Of a stretch of 40,504 bases of DNA, positions 36,743 to 40,504 are shown piece by piece. This DNA is from an uncultured Geobacteraceae bacterium (lineage in GTDB: Bacteria > Desulfobacterota > Desulfuromonadia > Geobacterales > Pseudopelobacteraceae), in contig CAIRND010000619.1 in NCBI GenBank assembly GCA_903879825.1, positions 1 through 40,504 on the forward strand, in the 5' to 3' direction. Under the pieces are notes generated by a model, which saw only the letters and a program-made list of their open reading frames with translations, did not search any database and was not told the origin of the DNA. Each line of letters starts with the position of its first letter. Position 1 is the stretch's first letter. Made by a program: the position numbers and the translations under genes.

Positions 36743-37327
36743 TCAATCGTTTACATTCAATCGCTCTATTGCATGGCGGATTTTAGCCCTGGTTTCCCCG
36801 GAATCGCTCTGAATATGAAACGCTTCGATCTCCTCACGATGCAAATGTACGTTAATAGAATGTCCACCTGAAGCTAATCGCATAGTATGAATTTCTCTCT
36901 CTGGGTTCAGTTCACCATTGTCAAAGCAGAGAACCGACAAACCAACGCTATGTTGGTCCGCTACTTCTCTTCCCAGTCTGATTAGGTCTTTTACGCCGTT
37001 TAAAAAGTGCAGTTCTTTCTGCACGAGGTGATCAAGAAAATCACAGGGTTTTCTTTCGTCTTCCGTAAATTCGAGTGCCATCAGATCTGATTCAAAGCGT
37101 ACAATCTGTGCATCTACCTTTTGGTATGAGTGGGTATTATCGGCTTGATGTAACATTAGGCTGCATTTGTCGCCTGGTTCAGTCGTTTCATGGGGTGTTC
37201 TTTTTAAGCTCAATAGCACTCCATTTTTAGAGATATTCTGAATCCGGCAATTGATTTTAGAGTCATTGAGTTGCAACCACCCATTACTGAACAAATCAAC
37301 TCGTTGTGACTGTCTTTTTTCGCTCAT
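36743..37327 (-). CDS. PilZ-domain cyclic-di-GMP-binding protein
   Basis: This 194-residue protein carries both PilZ signature elements, RxxxR (R5-R9 in KRQSQR) and NxSxxG (NISKNG, residues 31-36), in an N-terminal barrel of about 100 residues. The C-terminal half is a less typical alpha/beta extension with ELHFLNGVKDLIRL. It should bind cyclic di-GMP and act on motility or another target. Its place between a chemoreceptor and a diguanylate cyclase links it to both. A GGAG lies somewhat far from the ATG. The gap of 41 bases to the V4R gene fits one operon. Confidence 0.9.
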   Translation of the reverse strand: MSEKRQSQRVDLFSNGWLQLNDSKINCRIQNISKNGVLLSLKRTPHETTEPGDKCSLMLHQADNTHSYQKVDAQIVRFESDLMALEFTEDERKPCDFLDHLVQKELHFLNGVKDLIRLGREVADQHSVGLSVLCFDNGELNPEREIHTMRLASGGHSINVHLHREEIEAFHIQSDSGETRAKIRHAIERLNVND

Positions 37328-37457
37328 AAACTAATTGTCTCCATAGTTCTTGTCTGCTCTTCCTTGTGGGAAGGGAAGGTAATCATCACGAAATTTCCTG
37401 CCGTATTCAGATGGATACTCTTTGGTCTACAGACTCAATACTTGATACAAAGTGCAA

Positions 37458-39446
37458 TTACATGCTCCGCGTATACTCTGATTCCAACTGTTCAAGAAGT
37501 ACAACAATCTCCTCAGAATAGCCTTCCATCTCGATATACAGCGTATGTACCAGTTCTATCTTTCCACTTTTACACGCTTCCTGAGCCTTCATTGCTAATG
37601 AATGTACTTTTTCGTGTGGTGGCACTATGGCGTTAAAGCTCGGCAACGAACGCAAAGCCTGCCCTGCGGGAGAATCATACCATTTGCCAAAACGGCAGGT
37701 ATGATGATCAGGAAGTTTCATAGCATGAAGATCTTTTTGCCCGCCATGAATACACGTTGCAATCTTCTGTACAAAAAGCCGGTGATCCGATTTAGCGAGC
37801 TCTATCATGGTAAGCGCTTCCATCGGTACGGTCACTTTTGCGACTGCCTCACGGATACCTTCGTCTGCCTTCCCCAATCTGAAAACAGAGCTGGTAAGTT
37901 CAACGGCAAGGGCGGAAATGCCTTCCGATGCTTCACGGCCCCTATCAACATTTTTGGATATTTCAAGAGAGTTTGCTGATTGTTCTTCCGTTGCGATTGC
38001 AATTTCTACGATACTTTTGCTTACCTGATTATTGATGTTCGATATTTCGTTGAGACTGTTGGTTGATGCCTGAATAAGACCATACACATCTTCAATCTGT
38101 TTTTTTACTTCCTGCGCCGTTACTGATGTTTCGTTTGTTTCTTTCTGAACGGACTTAATCATTGAAGCAATTTCTTTTGTTGCCCGTGTTGTGCGCTCAG
38201 CCAAATTCCTGACCTCATCAGCGACAACGGCAAAGCCACGTCCCTGTTCACCTGCCCTGGCGGCCTCTATAGCAGCATTTAAAGCAAGCAGATTAGTCTG
38301 GTCGGCAATCTCAGCGATTGTGTCGGATATCGCACCAATTGACTCGGTCGTAGTATTGAGAATCAACAATTTGCTCTGTAACCCTTCCATCACATCTTTG
38401 GCCGCAACCATAGCTTCAATACTGCGGTTACTCTTTTCTGAACCACTCATTGCTTCTCGGGATGCTTGTTCTGACAGCTCCGCGGCGTGAGAAGCGGTTC
38501 GTGCCAGTGCACCGATTGTCTCACTCATATGTGCAACGGCAGAGGCATTTTCACAGGTTGCACCCGAAAGAGTTGTCGAGCTGTCGAGGATATGCGAGGC
38601 GTTTTTCTTAACTTCAAATGCCGAGCAAATAACCACTGATATTGAACGAATGATATCGTTGAGAATGTCTGACAATGATCCTTTCATCGAATTCAACTGG
38701 TTGCAAATGTCACTAATTTCATCTTTACCCGGAATGATACATTCAACGGTCATATCACCTGCGGCTACTATTTTTACCTGTTCCTGTATCAAAATGACTC
38801 TGTTGACTATTCCCTTTTTAATAAACCAACTGAGCACCAAAATTATAACGAACATTACCCCCGCAATAGTGAGGTGTTTGAGTGCACTTGATAAAAATAT
38901 CCGATTCACATCGTCTATATATATCCCACTTCCAACAATCCACCCCCAAGGTTCAAAGCCTTTTACAAACGACACTTTCTTAACTGGTTCCGTCGCACCT
39001 GGCTTTGGCCACATATAGTACACAAAACCGGATCCAGTCTTTTTTACCGTTTCAGCAAATTCTACAAAAAGTTTTTTCCCGTTTGGGTCTTTGGAGTCAG
39101 AAAGATCCTTACCGTTTAATTCCGGCTTGATTGGATGCATGACCATTGTGGGATGCATGTCATTGATCCAGAAGTATTCTTTGCCTTCATATCGCATTGA
39201 TCCGACTGTAGACATTGCAAGCGACTTTGCTTCCTGCTCGGTCATTTTGCCGTCTTTTGCGAGTTTATAGCAGCTTTCAATTACAGAATGGGCCGACTCA
39301 ACAAGATGCCTTGTTTTAAGCTCCTTTTCTGCCAACAGGTCATACTTGCTCGAAAAAAGTGAATAACATGAGATTCCAACCATACCGAGAAGAGAAATAA
39401 TGGTTATAAGCAACAGCTTCTTACTGAAATTCAGGTTTTGCAGCAT
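37458..39446 (-). CDS. Methyl-accepting chemotaxis protein with Cache sensor and C-terminal CZB zinc domain
   Basis: This 662-residue receptor has membrane helices at about 10-30 and 190-210. A single Cache (sCache_2-like) periplasmic domain lies between them ([16 protein letters not shown] at 90-105 and a [14 protein letters not shown] ending). Such domains often bind short organic acids. After a HAMP-like linker comes the signalling hairpin ([30 protein letters not shown]). The C-terminal 110 residues are a chemoreceptor zinc-binding (CZB) domain with the HxCxFGKW motif. The expected zinc ligands H555, C584, H611 and H615 are all present. CZB domains have been linked to sensing zinc or oxidants such as hypochlorous acid. 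CheW and a small zinc-ribbon protein are encoded just upstream. Confidence 0.94.
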   Translation of the reverse strand: MLQNLNFSKKLLLITIISLLGMVGISCYSLFSSKYDLLAEKELKTRHLVESAHSVIESCYKLAKDGKMTEQEAKSLAMSTVGSMRYEGKEYFWINDMHPTMVMHPIKPELNGKDLSDSKDPNGKKLFVEFAETVKKTGSGFVYYMWPKPGATEPVKKVSFVKGFEPWGWIVGSGIYIDDVNRIFLSSALKHLTIAGVMFVIILVLSWFIKKGIVNRVILIQEQVKIVAAGDMTVECIIPGKDEISDICNQLNSMKGSLSDILNDIIRSISVVICSAFEVKKNASHILDSSTTLSGATCENASAVAHMSETIGALARTASHAAELSEQASREAMSGSEKSNRSIEAMVAAKDVMEGLQSKLLILNTTTESIGAISDTIAEIADQTNLLALNAAIEAARAGEQGRGFAVVADEVRNLAERTTRATKEIASMIKSVQKETNETSVTAQEVKKQIEDVYGLIQASTNSLNEISNINNQVSKSIVEIAIATEEQSANSLEISKNVDRGREASEGISALAVELTSSVFRLGKADEGIREAVAKVTVPMEALTMIELAKSDHRLFVQKIATCIHGGQKDLHAMKLPDHHTCRFGKWYDSPAGQALRSLPSFNAIVPPHEKVHSLAMKAQEACKSGKIELVHTLYIEMEGYSEEIVVLLEQLESEYTRSM

Positions 39447-39481
39447 TCATTACTCCCTACGTCCATAAAGCTTATTTCAAT

Positions 39482-39706
39482 TTATTTTCCAAACAACACG
39501 CGAGTTATTACAGACGGATTGATAGCTCCTTTTCTACGTCCAAACATACATGCATTGCAACAATAGTGTAGGGCGTCCTGTAGTATGCCCCTTGAAATTT
39601 TGACCGAATACCCCTGGCTATCTGTTTTGATGGAATATACATTATAAATGTCTGCATTCAATATTTCTTTCCCGCAATGATCACAAAAAACCTGTTCCAA
39701 GAGCAC
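39482..39706 (-). CDS. Small zinc-ribbon-like protein of unknown function
   Basis: This 74-residue protein contains CDHCGK near the N-terminus and HYCCNACMFG at about residues 48-57, a two-knuckle cysteine arrangement likely to bind one zinc ion. No catalytic or membrane feature is visible. It may start at the GTG at 39706 or two codons later at a TTG, which has GAGG at better spacing. It lies between cheW and the CZB chemoreceptor gene, with gaps of 57 and 35 bases, so it probably belongs to the same transcript. Whether it interacts with the receptor is unknown. Confidence 0.72.
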   Translation of the reverse strand: MLLEQVFCDHCGKEILNADIYNVYSIKTDSQGYSVKISRGILQDALHYCCNACMFGRRKGAINPSVITRVLFGK

Positions 39707-39763
39707 CTCGATTTGATTTGGAATAGCATAAGTATGGCATACCGAATAAAGGGTTAAATGAAA

Positions 39764-40261
39764 TCAAATTTCACCAAAACTTTCCCGCTCGTCATCAGAG
39801 AACATAAGATCGATATCCATAATTATCAGTAATCTTTCGGCGTGATTAAAGACACCAGTGATGAATTCCTGACCAATGCCACCCGACAGTACCATCGCTG
39901 GCGGTGGCTGGATTTCACTGCTTTGGATGCGAATAACTTCTGAAACAGAATCCACGATAAACCCGGTCAGGCTACCGCAGACATCCATGATAATAATCCG
40001 GGTTTGGTTACTGTTTTCGCTTTCCATCAAATTAAAACGCCTGCGCATGGATATAATCGGGATTACCTTGCCACGAAGATTGATGATGCCCTCGACGTGC
40101 TGCGGAACATTGGGCATTTTGGTGATGGTTGGCATGCGGATGATCTCTCGTACCTTGAGAACTTCAACACCATATTCTTCATCTGCCAGCATAAAACTTA
40201 CCAACTGCACCAGTTCATCGTTCTTTGAGTCATTTATTTTTACAAGTGCATGTGTGGACAT
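39764..40261 (-). CDS. cheW: CheW chemotaxis coupling protein
   Basis: Taken from the ATG at 40261, which has AAAAAGGAG before it, the product has 165 residues. The frame is open ten codons further up without a ribosome site. It is one CheW domain with VSFMLADEEYGVEVLKVREI and VEGIINLRGKVIPIISMRRRFN. It resembles the CheW at 24473 in layout but differs throughout, so it is a distinct paralogue. It begins the cluster that contains the CZB chemoreceptor and should couple that receptor to a CheA encoded outside the window. Confidence 0.94.
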   Translation of the reverse strand: MSTHALVKINDSKNDELVQLVSFMLADEEYGVEVLKVREIIRMPTITKMPNVPQHVEGIINLRGKVIPIISMRRRFNLMESENSNQTRIIIMDVCGSLTGFIVDSVSEVIRIQSSEIQPPPAMVLSGGIGQEFITGVFNHAERLLIIMDIDLMFSDDERESFGEI

Positions 40262-40385
40262 TTTGGGCTCCTTTTTCGGGCTATGTATCAAATCACCATA
40301 AATACGTGAATTGAAATAATCGCTTATTGTAAATAAAAGTCAGGCAATTGGTTTGCTGCGCTCTATCCTGTAACAACTATTTCCC

Positions 40386-40504
40386 TTACTTGATACCATT
40401 CTTGGTTAAGTGAGGGCCATAGCGTTTATCAACTCCTTTAATATGGTTTATGAGCCAATCCTGCAAAAAGTTAATTACGTCCTGGGTAATAAGCGGTTCG
40501 CCAG
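40386..40504 (-). CDS. Bacteriohemerythrin, C-terminal part (cut by the window edge)
   Basis: The last 38 codons are visible and end in TAA at 40386-40388. The sequence FLQDWLINHIKGVDKRYGP matches the final helix of bacterial hemerythrins. The H and D of the HxxxxD motif (NHIKGVD) are two of the ligands of the di-iron centre that binds oxygen. Such proteins store or sense oxygen and are common in relatives of Geobacter. The gene reads toward cheW with a gap of about 125 bases, which could place it upstream of the chemosensory genes or leave room for a separate promoter. Confidence 0.85.
   Translation of the reverse strand, partial: GEPLITQDVINFLQDWLINHIKGVDKRYGPHLTKNGIK

Noticed and set aside
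1-40504. tRNA, rRNA, CRISPR arrays, transposase genes, prophage
   Set aside because: None seen by reading; no cloverleaf-like sequences, spaced direct repeats or recognisable transposase motifs were found.

Overview
The window is a dense sensory and signalling region on one strand of a Gram-negative bacterium. Base composition is moderate. The gene content resembles Geobacter and its relatives (Desulfuromonadia/Geobacterales): many PAS-rich hybrid kinases, Cache and 4-helix-bundle chemoreceptors, an ArsR-type regulator, a bacteriohemerythrin and a diguanylate cyclase. The lineage is inferred from gene style only; no marker gene is present. Apart from an ArsR-like regulator and one small ORF at the left end, every gene is on the minus strand, so operons read from right to left.

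Left end (1-2300): an ArsR-like regulator, a poorly coding stretch, a possible 55-codon gene, and a stand-alone receiver protein. The receiver's C-terminal zinc-ribbon-like tail survives in frame behind two stop codons. Region 2375-10123 is one overlapping operon: a 1700-residue membrane hybrid kinase (multi-TM, dCache, six PAS), a receiver-PAS-PAS-kinase, and a receiver-LuxR DNA-binding regulator. Region 10449-19269 holds three more hybrid kinases. One has a fused periplasmic solute-binding domain and is coupled to a Cache kinase by an ATGA overlap.

Region 19510-25550 has been reshaped by duplication. It holds a pseudo-receiver plus chemoreceptor, then a broken copy of the junction between the 13-kb kinase pair, then a chemoreceptor and CheW, then a decayed copy of the pseudo-receiver gene. 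The intact and decayed receiver genes have nearly identical promoters (TTGACA, 17 bases, TATAAA) preceded by a shared block of about 19 bases. A weaker third copy precedes the left-end receiver gene.

Region 25843-34738 holds a small cysteine-rich PAS kinase and a tightly coupled four-gene operon: TonB-dependent outer-membrane receptor, periplasmic binding protein without permease or ATPase, membrane hybrid kinase, and receiver-PAS-kinase-receiver. It looks like an uptake-linked sensory system. Region 34845-40504 reads bacteriohemerythrin (partial), CheW, a small zinc-ribbon protein, a Cache chemoreceptor with a CZB zinc domain, a PilZ protein, a V4R-domain protein and a diguanylate cyclase. 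It looks like a combined redox/metal chemosensory and cyclic-di-GMP module. Three receptors and two CheW proteins are present, but no CheA, CheY, CheR or CheB, so the receptors must use a core array encoded elsewhere.
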